Origin: Haloarcula amylovorans
Lineage (GTDB): Archaea; Halobacteriota; Halobacteria; Halobacteriales; Haloarculaceae
Direction: 5' to 3'
Assembly (NCBI RefSeq): GCF_004681185.1
Contig: NZ_SRIF01000001.1
Coordinates: 558,001-622,000 of the forward strand
DNA: 64,000 bases
The notes under the pieces were generated by a model that saw only the letters and a list, made by a program, of their open reading frames with translations, was not told where the DNA came from and did not search any database. Shown here in pieces: positions 8,425 to 16,301 of the stretch; position 1 is the first letter of the stretch; the number at the start of each line of letters is the position of its first letter. The translations under genes and the position numbers were made by a program.

Positions 8425-9205
8425 GGACGGTGGCCGACTCCGGCGGGACGCCGTCGCCGTCTACGGCCTCTGGAAGCGCGACATCGTGCGCTTCTGGCGG
8501 GCCAAGAGCCGCGTCGTCGGCCTCTTGCTTGGACCCTTCTTCATCCTCGTCTTCTTCGGCTTCGGGTTCAGCGACGCCCGGTTCGGGTCCGTCCCGTCGT
8601 CGCTCTCGTACCTCGAATATCTCGTGCCCGGCATCCTCGGCTTTACGATGCTGTTCTCCGCCTCCTTTACGGGATTGGCGGTGCTGTCGGACCGCGAGGT
8701 CGGCTTTCTGAAGGAGATTCTGGTCGCCCCGGTGAGCCGTACCGCCATCGTCGTCGGCCGCATCGCTGGCGGCGCGACGACGACGATGCTGCAGGCGTTG
8801 CTCATCCTCGTGCTGGCGATCCCGCTCGGTTTTCGTCCGGCGTCGCTCTCGGGGGTACTCGTCGCCGTCGTCTTCCTCGTCCTCGTCGCCGCGACGTTCA
8901 TCGGCCTCGGCCTCGCCATCGCGTCGCAGTTCAAAGACACGCAGGGGTACAACCTCATCGTCAACTTCGCGCTCTTTCCGCTGGCGTTCCTCTCGGGCGC
9001 GTTCTACCCACTTTCGAACCTCCCGCTGCCGCTCAGACTCGTGGGCTATCTCAACCCCCTGACCTACGGCGTCGACGGGCTACGGGGTGCGCTCGTCGGC
9101 TACTCCGAGCGAGCGCTGGTCGTGGACTTCGCTGCGATGGTCGTCGCCGCCGCCGTCACCGTCGCCCTCGGCGCGGCGCTGTTCCGCCGCGTCGAGGCGG
9201 TGTAG
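8417..9205 (+). CDS. ABC-2 type exporter, permease subunit
   Basis: A 262-residue membrane protein with six likely transmembrane segments, including LLLGPFFILVFFGFGF, LVPGILGFTMLFSASFTGLAVL, LLILVLAIP, VVFLVLVAATFIGLGLAI and AAMVVAAAVTVALGAALF. The stretch NFALFPLAFLSGAFYPLSNLP is the conserved ABC-2 permease signature region. The ATG at 8417 lies inside the end of the ATPase gene; a GTG at 8408 would add three residues. Its stop codon abuts the end of the convergent aminotransferase gene with no space, so the two transcripts must overlap or end very tightly. Confidence 0.92.
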   Translation: MTEDGGRLRRDAVAVYGLWKRDIVRFWRAKSRVVGLLLGPFFILVFFGFGFSDARFGSVPSSLSYLEYLVPGILGFTMLFSASFTGLAVLSDREVGFLKEILVAPVSRTAIVVGRIAGGATTTMLQALLILVLAIPLGFRPASLSGVLVAVVFLVLVAATFIGLGLAIASQFKDTQGYNLIVNFALFPLAFLSGAFYPLSNLPLPLRLVGYLNPLTYGVDGLRGALVGYSERALVVDFAAMVVAAAVTVALGAALFRRVEAV

Positions 9206-10324
9206 TCACCCGAAGAACTCCGCCAGTCGCTCGGCCGCTTCGTCCACACGCGGAGTTACCAGCGCGAAGCGAATCCAGTCGGCCCGAGAGTCGCCGAACA
9301 CCTCGCCGGGCATCCCGCCGACGCCCGCCTCGTCGATGAGTTCGTAGACGTTCTCGAAGCTCCCCGGAAAGTCGGGGAAGCGCGCCATCACGTAGAACCC
9401 GCCGTCGGGGCGGTTGAACTCCGCGCCCGCCTCGTCGAGGGCCTCACAGAAGCGGTCGATTCGCGCTTCGAGCCGACGGCGGCACTCCGCGTAGTAGTCA
9501 GGCGAAGTCGTCTTCAACGCCTGCAAAACGGCGTACTGGGCGGGCCGACTCCCGGCGACGTTCGTCAGCATGTGCCGGGTGCGAGCGCGTTCTACCAGGT
9601 CACCGTTCGGGCCGTCTTCCGGCGGGAAAATCGCGTAGCCGACGCGGAAGCCGGTGATGGCGAGCGATTTCGAAAAGGAGTTCGTGGCGACGACGTTCGG
9701 CGAGTCCGCGTCGATCGCGGACCCGAACCGCCCGGAGTAATCGAAGTGGTCGTACACTTCGTCGCTCACGAGCAGGGCGTCGTTCGCCTCGGCGACGGCA
9801 GCGAACTCGGCCATCGCGTCGGCGTCGTATACCGCGCCAGTCGGGTTGTTCGGCGAGTTGACGACGACGACGCTCGTCTCGTCGCTCGCGGCCGCCCGCA
9901 CGTCCGCCGGGTCGAGACGGTTGTCGTCGTCGACGGAGACGAACCGCGTCTCCGCGCCGAGGAAGTTCGCTCGTCCGGCGTAGTAGGGGTAGACGGGGTC
10001 GGCCAGCAGGACCTCCTCGCCGTCGAAGTGGTCGAGGCCGCCGGTCATGGCGAGGTGGTTGGCCTCGCCCGCGCCGTTCGTGACGGTTACGCGCTCTACG
10101 GCCACGTCGCGGCGGGCCGCTATCTCCTCGCGGAGTTCCCGCAGGCCGACGCTAGGGGGGTACTGAAACTCGCTCGGGTCGGCCTCGGCGTAGTCCCGGA
10201 GACCGTCACGGAGCCCCTCTGGCGGGTCCCAGTCGGGATTGCCCGAGACCATGTCGACCACGTCCCGGTCGGCCCGGGCGGCGTACTGCATTACCCGAAA
10301 AAACTGCGGCGTCTCGTAGTCCAT
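9206..10324 (-). CDS. pyridoxal-phosphate aminotransferase, class I/II
   Basis: A 372-residue fold-type I aminotransferase. The PLP lysine is in TNSFSKSLAITGFRVGY, NSPNNPTGA carries the cofactor and substrate asparagine, and VSDEVYDHF the cofactor-binding Asp and Tyr. The C-terminal arginine region (WIRFALVTPRVDEAAERL) would bind the substrate carboxylate. Such enzymes move an amino group between an amino acid and a 2-oxo acid; the substrate (aspartate, aromatic or other) cannot be read from the sequence. It is alone on the minus strand and convergent with the exporter genes. Confidence 0.9.
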   Translation of the reverse strand: MDYETPQFFRVMQYAARADRDVVDMVSGNPDWDPPEGLRDGLRDYAEADPSEFQYPPSVGLRELREEIAARRDVAVERVTVTNGAGEANHLAMTGGLDHFDGEEVLLADPVYPYYAGRANFLGAETRFVSVDDDNRLDPADVRAAASDETSVVVVNSPNNPTGAVYDADAMAEFAAVAEANDALLVSDEVYDHFDYSGRFGSAIDADSPNVVATNSFSKSLAITGFRVGYAIFPPEDGPNGDLVERARTRHMLTNVAGSRPAQYAVLQALKTTSPDYYAECRRRLEARIDRFCEALDEAGAEFNRPDGGFYVMARFPDFPGSFENVYELIDEAGVGGMPGEVFGDSRADWIRFALVTPRVDEAAERLAEFFG

Positions 10325-10395
10325 ACCGACGTTAGGAACGCCGAGACCGTTTGTCTTTCCGTTAGCGGGCTGCTTCGGTCGCGGCTACCGGCCGG

Positions 10396-10539
10396 TCACT
10401 GCCGGATATAGAGCGTTATCGCGCCAATCACCAGGAGAGCGATTCCCCACGTGAGGTCCGACCCCGGCAAGTAGCCGAGAATGAGCGTGACGATACCTGA
10501 GGTGACGAGTGACCAGCCGATTGTCGTCTGGTAAGCCAT
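10396..10539 (-). CDS. 47-residue two-helix membrane protein
   Basis: A short gene starting ATG at 10539 and ending TGA at 10396. The product has two hydrophobic segments, about residues 12-24 (VTSGIVTLILGYL) and 31-45 (WGIALLVIGAITLYI), joined by a short PGSDLT turn, with almost no soluble part. It is divergent from cinA across about 80 nt, with GTATCA about 30 nt before its ATG as a possible TATA box. The hydrophobic pattern and a promoter at the right distance support a real gene. Function is unknown. Confidence 0.65.
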   Translation of the reverse strand: MAYQTTIGWSLVTSGIVTLILGYLPGSDLTWGIALLVIGAITLYIRQ

Positions 10540-10619
10540 ACAATCGATTGGGCGGCCACACTGATACGTCCGGGGCCGGCAACTGAACCCTTATCCCGAT
10601 TTATCGCCAACGCCGAGGT

Positions 10620-11132
10620 ATGACCGACGACAGGGAGAGTCAGGTCGAGGCGCGCGTCGGCGAGGCGCTCCGCGAACGAGACGAGACTGTTGCCGTCGCC
10701 GAGTCCTGTACCGGCGGTCTCGTCGGGTCGCTGCTGACCGACGTGCCGGGGTCCAGCGACTACTTCGATCGCTCGATAGTGTCGTACTCCTACGACGCCA
10801 AGCAGGAACTGCTAGCGGTCTCCCGTGAAGCGCTGGACGCTCACGGAGCCGTCTCCGAACCGGTCGCCGACGAGATGGCCCGCGCAGTCAGGGATACCGC
10901 CGGGACCGACTGGGGCGTCGCCACGACGGGCGTCGCCGGGCCGACCGGCGGTTCGCCCGAGACGCCGGTCGGAACTGTGTACATCGCGGTCGCGCACGCG
11001 GCCCCGTGGGAATCCGGCGACTCCGACTGTGTGGTGTCTCACTACGTCTTCGATGGCGACCGGACCGAGGTGAAAGAGCGCATCGCCAGACAGGCGCTCA
11101 CGGACCTGTTGTCGGCCGTACTGGAGAAGTAG
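10620..11132 (+). CDS. cinA: CinA-family nicotinamide-nucleotide amidohydrolase
   Basis: A 170-residue CinA C-terminal domain protein (PncC-like), which deamidates nicotinamide mononucleotide in NAD salvage. Family motifs are VAVAESCTGGLVGSLLTDVPGSSDYF near residue 22, and VATTGVAGPTGGSPETPVGTVYIA. The N-terminal molybdopterin-binding-like domain of full-length CinA is absent, which is usual for archaeal and PncC proteins. CTTATC about 30 nt before the ATG is a possible TATA box. A hairpin follows the stop codon closely. Confidence 0.9.
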   Translation: MTDDRESQVEARVGEALRERDETVAVAESCTGGLVGSLLTDVPGSSDYFDRSIVSYSYDAKQELLAVSREALDAHGAVSEPVADEMARAVRDTAGTDWGVATTGVAGPTGGSPETPVGTVYIAVAHAAPWESGDSDCVVSHYVFDGDRTEVKERIARQALTDLLSAVLEK

Positions 11133-11135
11133 CAA

Positions 11136-11152
11136 AGCCTTTCATAAGGGCT
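11136..11152 (+). terminator. possible terminator hairpin after cinA
   Basis: AGCCTTT and AAGGGCT pair over seven positions (one G-T) around CAT, starting three bases after the cinA stop codon, and are followed by ATTGTCGTT. The position fits a 3'-end signal, but the tail is only weakly T-rich. Confidence 0.35.
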
Positions 11153-11251
11153 ATTGTCGTTCATTTCCGTATCTTGTCGCCAGTAGATCGGCGAATACCG
11201 GCAAACAGCGACAACAGTCCTTATCAGGGGCCACAGCGTCCGCCCGTGTAG

Positions 11252-11758
11252 ATGAACAAACGCGGTCACGTCCTGAACGCCATCCTCCTGAGCATCGGAC
11301 TGGGGTACGTCCTCGACCCGTCCGGCGATGTCTCGACGTTTGCGACCATCGCCGAGGTATCTCTCCCGGTCGTGCTCGGCGCGCTGTTTCCCGACGTCGA
11401 TACGGCCTTCGGCAAACACCGGAAGACGCTCCACAACCTCCCGGTCCTCCTCGTCTTTATCGCCCATCCGATCTATCACGGCGGCAACCTTCAGTGGGTG
11501 TGGCTCGGCGTGTTGACTCACTACGTCCTCGACGCCTTCGGCTCTCGGCGCGGTATCGCGCTGTTTTATCCGTTCTGGGACGAGGAGTTCGGCTTTCCGT
11601 CGGGAGTCACCACCTCCAGTACGTACGCCGAAGTCGTCACCGTCGTCATCACCGCTCTCGAACTCGCAGCCATCGCTGTTCTCGTCTACGTCCTCCCGCA
11701 GTATCTTCCGCCGGGGATCACGCAACTGCTCGCCGAGAACACGGCGCTAATCGCCTAA
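11252..11758 (+). CDS. membrane-bound metal-dependent hydrolase family protein (DUF457/YdjM-like)
   Basis: A 168-residue polytopic membrane protein with about four hydrophobic stretches. It has the conserved polar motifs of the YdjM/DUF457 family: LFPDVDTAFGKHRKTLHNLP with clustered Asp and His, HPIYHGG, and LGVLTHYVLDAFGSRRGIALFYPF. These Asp/His residues probably bind a metal at the membrane face. The biochemical role of the family is not established. It overlaps the end of the convergent PHP-protein gene by 4 nt. Confidence 0.8.
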   Translation: MNKRGHVLNAILLSIGLGYVLDPSGDVSTFATIAEVSLPVVLGALFPDVDTAFGKHRKTLHNLPVLLVFIAHPIYHGGNLQWVWLGVLTHYVLDAFGSRRGIALFYPFWDEEFGFPSGVTTSSTYAEVVTVVITALELAAIAVLVYVLPQYLPPGITQLLAENTALIA

Positions 11759-12516
11759 TACACCTTCACGTCGTCGAACTGCCCGCCGTAGGCGACGTGG
11801 TCGGGGTGGGTTGGCGCGGTCCCCTGTAACATCACCCGGTCGAACTTCTCCCAACTGTTCTCGTACCCCAGATGCGCGAACTCCAGCATCCGACGGCCGG
11901 TGTGGACCACGCCGTCGCGGTGGACGATACGACGCGGTTCGTCGTCCCGAAGCGCCGCCGCGAACGCCTCGGCGTCATCGAACGACCGGTCGAACGACAC
12001 GTGGACTTCGCCGATGCTGCCGGTGCGGTGCGCGTACGACGAGGCGAACGTCGGCAGGTCCGTCTCGCGGGCGAACCGCCGTGCCCGCCGTGTGTGATGA
12101 GGTAAGAACTTCGTGTTGTACGTCTCTACCGCGTCGATGGTGTTTCTGTAGGTCTCTAGCTCACTGAGACCGAGGCTCACGCTCAGAAATCCGGGGTGGG
12201 GGACCAGCACGGCGGCCTCTTGCCGTCGCAGTTCCGCCATCGTCCCGTCGAGGGTGAGAAAGTCCGGGACCTGTTCGTCGAGTCCCACCGCGAGAAGGTG
12301 ACGGCGGCGCTGCCACGTCCCAGTAAACAGCTCTCGGGCCGGATAGACCTGCAGGTCTGCATCGGAGAATCGCTCGGCCCGGGCGCGGATGTCCGACAGT
12401 CGCGTGAAGTGGGGGGCATACACGAGGGCGTCGAGCCCCCGCTCTTTCGCCCGCTGGACGACCGACTCGTCCAGCACCTTGACGTGTAAATCGACGTGGA
12501 ACCCCTCACTCGTCAC
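11755..12516 (-). CDS. PHP-domain-like protein
   Basis: A 253-residue protein (GTG start at 12516) with PHP-phosphoesterase features: an early DLHVKV, APHFTRLSDIRARAERF, VYPARELFTG where PHP proteins often have an acidic metal ligand, and VPHPGF. This is the same superfamily as RNase P protein 3 and histidinol phosphatase. Some canonical HxH positions look altered (DLHVKV rather than DLHVHT), so activity is uncertain. The frame is open further upstream to 12708, but the GTG has a TCTAAT box about 27 nt ahead, and upstream sequence overlaps the divergent gene's promoter. Haloarchaeal homologues are mostly annotated only as PHP domain. Confidence 0.7.
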   Translation of the reverse strand: MTSEGFHVDLHVKVLDESVVQRAKERGLDALVYAPHFTRLSDIRARAERFSDADLQVYPARELFTGTWQRRRHLLAVGLDEQVPDFLTLDGTMAELRRQEAAVLVPHPGFLSVSLGLSELETYRNTIDAVETYNTKFLPHHTRRARRFARETDLPTFASSYAHRTGSIGEVHVSFDRSFDDAEAFAAALRDDEPRRIVHRDGVVHTGRRMLEFAHLGYENSWEKFDRVMLQGTAPTHPDHVAYGGQFDDVKVY

Positions 12517-12613
12517 GGCTTTCGTTATCCCGGTGGCACCATTAGAGGTTTCTATTCGGAATCCCCTCGCCAGTGGCGAACGCTTTTGTTCGAGGGCCGC
12601 CTGCCACTCTGCA

Positions 12614-12904
12614 ATGTCACGCTGGGAGTGCGCTATCGCGGGCGACGACAGCCAGTTCGACCGCGTCGAAGACCTCATCGTCCACCAGTCGACCGACCAC
12701 GACCGCATCTCCTGTAAGGTGTGTGGGACCGTCGTCCCTGACGGCTACTTCGCTATCAAACACGCGTTCGACGAACACTCGCGCGCCGAGTACGTCCGTG
12801 CCTACGACGCCTCCGCTGCCGAAGTCCGCCGCCGCGAGAACATCAAGGAGTCCGTCGAGTCGGCCGCGGACATGAACGAGGTCATCGAGCGACTGGAAAG
12901 TTAA
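12614..12904 (+). CDS. small zinc-finger-like haloarchaeal protein
   Basis: A 96-residue protein with a compact C-x2-C...H-x4-H pattern (ISCKVCGTVVPDGYFAIKHAFDEHSRAEYVRAYDA) that would form one C2H2-type zinc site, preceded by a half-site-like WECAIAGDDSQFDRVEDLIVHQSTDH in which the cysteine pair is reduced to one. The C-terminal third is a charged helix ending EVIERLES. It may bind nucleic acid or protein; the function is unknown. It is divergent from the PHP protein gene with separate promoters in the 97-nt gap. Confidence 0.75.
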   Translation: MSRWECAIAGDDSQFDRVEDLIVHQSTDHDRISCKVCGTVVPDGYFAIKHAFDEHSRAEYVRAYDASAAEVRRRENIKESVESAADMNEVIERLES

Positions 12905-12965
12905 GCCGAAATCCTGCGGTCTACCGCGCGCTGCTACTGGTGTCCGAACACCCGTCAGTGGCCGG

Positions 12966-13592
12966 TCAGGGCGACGACCGGAGGTATCCGCCCGTTCCGA
13001 TAGCGAGGATACCGAGCAGCGCCGGCACTATTCGGAGGAGCTGTGGCGTCGCCGTCAGCGGCGGCTTGTCGGTCCGCGTCGTCACGAGGTCGTAGCGAGC
13101 GATGGCTCGTTGCCGTTCTTCGACGGCGGCCTCGCTGGGTGTCGCTACCGGCTGCCTCTCTTGGTTCTCCTCGTTTCGCTCCTGGCGAAGCGAGTGCTCC
13201 GCCGCGCGGAGCGGTTCGTCGGCCGGCGGGAGATCCGACTCCGGCGGCCGCTCTATCACGACCGTCGTCAGCCGACGGCGCTCGGTGTAGTCCTCCGTCT
13301 CGCCGAGCCGTTCCGAGTCGGGATAGGAGAACGCGGGCGCACCCTCGCCGACCGGGACCGTGTGTTCACCGCCAGCTCGTAGCGTCTCGACGTACAGCTG
13401 CTGTCCCCGCTCGGAAAGCTTCTCGTAGGCGACGATGCGATACCCCTGCTCGCGGAGCTGTGATTCGTTCTCCGGGCTGCCGTAGCCGGTATCGTGGTAC
13501 AAGACGGGCTGGACGGGGAACAGCGCCGGGCCGATCAGGGCGACGACACCCAGTGCGAGGAGCGCGCTCCCGAGCGTATTGCGTCGGCTCAT
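12966..13592 (-). CDS. membrane-anchored extracellular protein linked to an ABC exporter
   Basis: A 208-residue protein with one hydrophobic segment at each end: LGSALLALGVVALIGPALFP (about 8-27) and LLRIVPALLGILAIGTGGYL (about 185-204). The acidic middle (about 150 residues) contains GEHTVPVGEGAPAFSYPD and a charged helix-rich stretch. The topology suggests a loop outside the cell held by two anchors. The ATG overlaps the permease stop (ATGA), making it the third gene of an ATPase-permease-accessory operon. I do not recognise a named family; a substrate-handling or regulatory role for the exporter is inference from the operon. Confidence 0.65.
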   Translation of the reverse strand: MSRRNTLGSALLALGVVALIGPALFPVQPVLYHDTGYGSPENESQLREQGYRIVAYEKLSERGQQLYVETLRAGGEHTVPVGEGAPAFSYPDSERLGETEDYTERRRLTTVVIERPPESDLPPADEPLRAAEHSLRQERNEENQERQPVATPSEAAVEERQRAIARYDLVTTRTDKPPLTATPQLLRIVPALLGILAIGTGGYLRSSP

Positions 13593-14440
13593 TCCAGATC
13601 AGCCCCCTCGAACCGCAGGTAGCCAATCGCCAGCGGAACGACGATCCAGACCGCAAACACCAGCAGCGACACCTCGTCGCCGAGGTACGCCGGCAGTTCG
13701 CTGTTCTCGCCGGTTCGCTGGAGGACTCGCTGTTCCATCCCCGCTGGCATCACGAGATTTATCGCCTTCCGGTAGGCGATAAAAGGGCTCGTGTACGTCA
13801 CCGCGTTGTAGAGGTCGAGGTTCGGCTCGGCCCCGAATATCGTGGTGTGGACCCACTGTGCGACGGTCGAGACGCCAATGCCCGGGACCACGTAGAGGAC
13901 GACTAGCAGGAAGTAGGACCCGACCGCGGCGGCGATGGCGCGGCTTCGCTCGGCGAGCGCCGAGGAGAGCGCGACGGCGATGGCGACGAACACGGCGGCG
14001 TAGACCAGCGAGATAGCGAGCATCCCGACGGCGACGCCGGCCGGGAGCACGCCGTGGCGGGCGACGGCGACTGCGGTGGCCGTCACGAACATGAACGTCA
14101 CGCCCGCGGCGGCGACCGCGAGCCTGCTGAGGAGTTTCCCGAGAAACACGTCACGGCGCGTGTTCGGCAGGCCGAGCAGGAACTTCACGCCGCCGCTCTC
14201 TCGCTCGCCGGCGATCGCCATGTAACTGGCGACGAGCGCGACGATGGGAAGCAACATCGCGAGCAACAGCCCTATCGTCGAAAACAGCTGCACGACGGTC
14301 TCCGTCGGCGAGAGCTGATACCCCTGTGACCCGAAGGCTATCAGCGCCGTGAGCAACCCCAGCAGGGTTGCGACGGCCCACAGCGCCCGCGAGCGACGAG
14401 CCCCCTTGAAATCCTTTCGAGCGACATCGAAGGCGCTCAC
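13589..14440 (-). CDS. ABC-2 type exporter, permease subunit
   Basis: A 283-residue permease starting with GTG at 14440 inside the GTGA overlap with the ATPase gene. About six transmembrane segments are visible, for example ALWAVATLLGLLTALIAF, LFSTIGLLLAMLLPIVALVASYMAI, AVGSYFLLVVLYVVPGIGV and LLVFAVWIVVPLAIGYL. The motif GERESGGVKFLLGLPNTRRDVFLGKLL is typical of NosY/ABC-2 permeases. The frame is open to 14701 in the ATPase gene; that extension is a shadow. The substrate is unknown. Confidence 0.88.
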   Translation of the reverse strand: MSAFDVARKDFKGARRSRALWAVATLLGLLTALIAFGSQGYQLSPTETVVQLFSTIGLLLAMLLPIVALVASYMAIAGERESGGVKFLLGLPNTRRDVFLGKLLSRLAVAAAGVTFMFVTATAVAVARHGVLPAGVAVGMLAISLVYAAVFVAIAVALSSALAERSRAIAAAVGSYFLLVVLYVVPGIGVSTVAQWVHTTIFGAEPNLDLYNAVTYTSPFIAYRKAINLVMPAGMEQRVLQRTGENSELPAYLGDEVSLLVFAVWIVVPLAIGYLRFEGADLE

Positions 14441-15387
14441 TGGAGCGCCTCCACCGGGTCGTCCGCCGTCGCCGCTTTGCCGCCGTCGCGGCCGCCGCCG
14501 GTCAGCTCGTTGAACAGCGTTTCGAGGGGGACGGTCTCGGAGAGGATGTCCTCGACGGTGGCGCGTTCGGCGACGTGCGTGACCACGTCCACCTTCGCGC
14601 TCGGGTCCGAACACTGGACGACGAGCGTCCGGTCCTCGACCGTCGCGCGTTCGACGCCGGAGAGCGACTCGACGCCGAGGCCCGCAGGCGGCGTCGCACA
14701 TTCGAGTTCGACGGTCGCGTGACCGCCAGCGCTGTCGCGGAGGCCGTCGATGGTGTCGACGGCGACGAGTTCGCCCTGGTTCATCACGCCGACGCGGTCA
14801 CAGACCGCCTCGACCTCCGAGAGGATGTGACTGGAGAAGAAGACGGTCGTCCCGTCGGCCGCCCGGTCGCGGACGACCTCGCGCATCTGCTGGATGCCGT
14901 TGGGGTCGAGGCCGGTCGACGGCTCGTCCAGAATCAGCAGGTCGGGGTCGTCGGCCAGCGCGATAGCGAAGGCCAGGCGCTGTTGCATCCCCTTCGAGTA
15001 GTCTCCCGCGAGCCGGTCAGCGTCGTCTTCGAGTCCCACGAGCGAGAGGAGTTCGTCGGGGTCGTCGTCGGCTCCCTTCGTCTCGATGGCCCATTCGAGG
15101 TACTCCCGACCCAGCAAGGGATCGTCGAAACCGTACCCTTCCGGGAGAACGCCGACCCGTCGCCGAATCGCTTCGGGATCGGCCTGTGCGTCGGTCCCGA
15201 GCACTTCGACGCTCCCCTCGGTGGGGCGGATGAAGTCCAGCAGGAGGTTGATCGTCGTCGACTTTCCGGCCCCGTTCGGGCCGAGAAAGCCGAACACCTC
15301 GCCCGACTCGACGGTGAGGTCGAGGTCGTCGACGGCGACGACGTCGCCGAATCGTTTCGTCAGTCCATTCGTCTGGAGGGCAGGCAT
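14437..15387 (-). CDS. ABC-2 type exporter, ATP-binding subunit
   Basis: A 316-residue ATPase with Walker A GPNGAGKST, the signature in YSKGMQQRLAFA, Walker B LLILDEPSTGLD and the switch histidine in FSSHILSEVEAVCDRVG. This is the CcmA/NosF-like subgroup that uses a SKGM/SKGMQQ signature. It is the first gene of the three-gene operon with the permease (13589-14440) and the membrane-anchored protein (12966-13592). A TTTAA box about 30 nt before the ATG fits a nearly leaderless transcript. Confidence 0.92.
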   Translation of the reverse strand: MPALQTNGLTKRFGDVVAVDDLDLTVESGEVFGFLGPNGAGKSTTINLLLDFIRPTEGSVEVLGTDAQADPEAIRRRVGVLPEGYGFDDPLLGREYLEWAIETKGADDDPDELLSLVGLEDDADRLAGDYSKGMQQRLAFAIALADDPDLLILDEPSTGLDPNGIQQMREVVRDRAADGTTVFFSSHILSEVEAVCDRVGVMNQGELVAVDTIDGLRDSAGGHATVELECATPPAGLGVESLSGVERATVEDRTLVVQCSDPSAKVDVVTHVAERATVEDILSETVPLETLFNELTGGGRDGGKAATADDPVEALQ

Positions 15388-15500
15388 CGTCTGGTCCCAC
15401 CGTCGGACGGTTTCCGCTTAAATGCTCAGGACAGTTCGATTGCAGTTTGAGCCTTCCGCTGGCTGTGACCCTTCCGAGAACGGCGGTTCAACAATAACGA

Positions 15501-15576
15501 GAACGCGCTAGCGTTCTTCGGAGTCCATTCGCGGCTCCGCCGCTCATGGGTCCGAGGAGCGCTTTCAGCGCTCCTC
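15501..15576 (-). terminator. cluster of three hairpins at and after the spt5 stop codon
   Basis: The first hairpin has arms GAGGAGCGCT and AGCGCTCCTC around TTC (15554-15576; loop GAA on the minus strand) and includes the spt5 stop codon. The second is GCGGC-TCC-GCCGC (15531-15543; loop GGA on the minus strand). The third is GAACGC-GCTA-GCGTTC (15501-15516). Their location at the 3' end of a minus-strand gene suggests a transcript-end signal, although there is no T-run. Confidence 0.5.
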
Positions 15577-16002
15577 GCTATCCAGCACCCGAATCTGGTC
15601 ACCGCGCACGGTAACCGGAATTGGAACCGTCGCTTCGTACAGTTCGACGGTTACCTGGTCTTTGCCTTCGTCGATGCGCTGGACTTGCGCTTTCTCGCCT
15701 TTGAACGGGCCGGCGATGAGTTCGACGATGTCCCCTTCGGCGATTCCCTCGACGTCGGGTTTCGGCGAGAGGAAGTGCTCGACTTCCGCGATGGAGGACT
15801 CGCCTTGCACGATCCCGTTAGCGTGTGGAATCTCGTCGAGGATGCGGTCGAAGACGGCGGCATCGTCGGCCTCGACCATCACGTAACTGGTCAGCGAATC
15901 CGGGGCCAGCGCCGCGTGGATGTCCGGTTCTTCGCGGTTGATGATCATCTCCGCGACGGTGCGTTCCTGACTCGCCGTGGTTTTGACAGCGTAGATACCC
16001 AT
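15565..16002 (-). CDS. spt5: transcription elongation factor Spt5 (archaeal NusG)
   Basis: A 145-residue protein of NGN plus KOW domains. The NGN part (about 1-85) starts [20 protein letters not shown], and the KOW part contains [25 protein letters not shown]. It binds the clamp of RNA polymerase with Spt4 and raises processivity, and may couple to ribosomes. It follows secE by four bases, the classic archaeal and bacterial secE-nusG pair, with ftsZ1 upstream. The length is normal for archaeal Spt5. The 3' end of the gene forms a strong hairpin. Confidence 0.95.
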   Translation of the reverse strand: MGIYAVKTTASQERTVAEMIINREEPDIHAALAPDSLTSYVMVEADDAAVFDRILDEIPHANGIVQGESSIAEVEHFLSPKPDVEGIAEGDIVELIAGPFKGEKAQVQRIDEGKDQVTVELYEATVPIPVTVRGDQIRVLDSEER

Positions 16003-16006
16003 CTGT

Positions 16007-16186
16007 TTATACCGGCTTGCTTCCGGGGACGAACGTCATCACCGCGAAGATGATGAATCCGAGCAGTCCGACCAGCACGATACCGGCACCGGCGATCTTT
16101 GCGATTTGCGAGAATTCCTCCCAAGAGGGCGTACTCGCCAGTTTGAGTACGCGAACGTAGGAGGTGAGGTCGTACGGAACGTCCAT
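16007..16186 (-). CDS. secE: preprotein translocase subunit SecE (Sec61 gamma)
   Basis: A 59-residue protein with the SecE/Sec61-gamma pattern: an amphipathic N-terminal helix ([26 protein letters not shown]) followed by one transmembrane helix ([18 protein letters not shown]). It clamps SecY in the membrane translocon. ATG at 16186, TAA at 16007-16009. It is directly upstream of spt5 on the minus strand, and the gene order ftsZ1-secE-spt5 is conserved in haloarchaea. An AATATAG box about 33 nt ahead suggests its own promoter in the ftsZ1-secE gap. Confidence 0.92.
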   Translation of the reverse strand: MDVPYDLTSYVRVLKLASTPSWEEFSQIAKIAGAGIVLVGLLGFIIFAVMTFVPGSKPV

Positions 16187-16301
16187 AGCGGGTGGTATCC
16201 CCCGCTGGCTTTTCTATATTGTGGTCGCCGGTCGACGGAGAGCGGCCCGAGGATGGGTCTCTGGTGGGTGGCTACCGGAGAAAGACGAACGGGCCGGTTG
16301 C

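Noticed and set aside
12517-12708. Longer N-terminus for the PHP protein
   Set aside because: It would overlap the divergent zinc-finger gene start, and the GTG at 12516 has a TATA-like box at proper distance.
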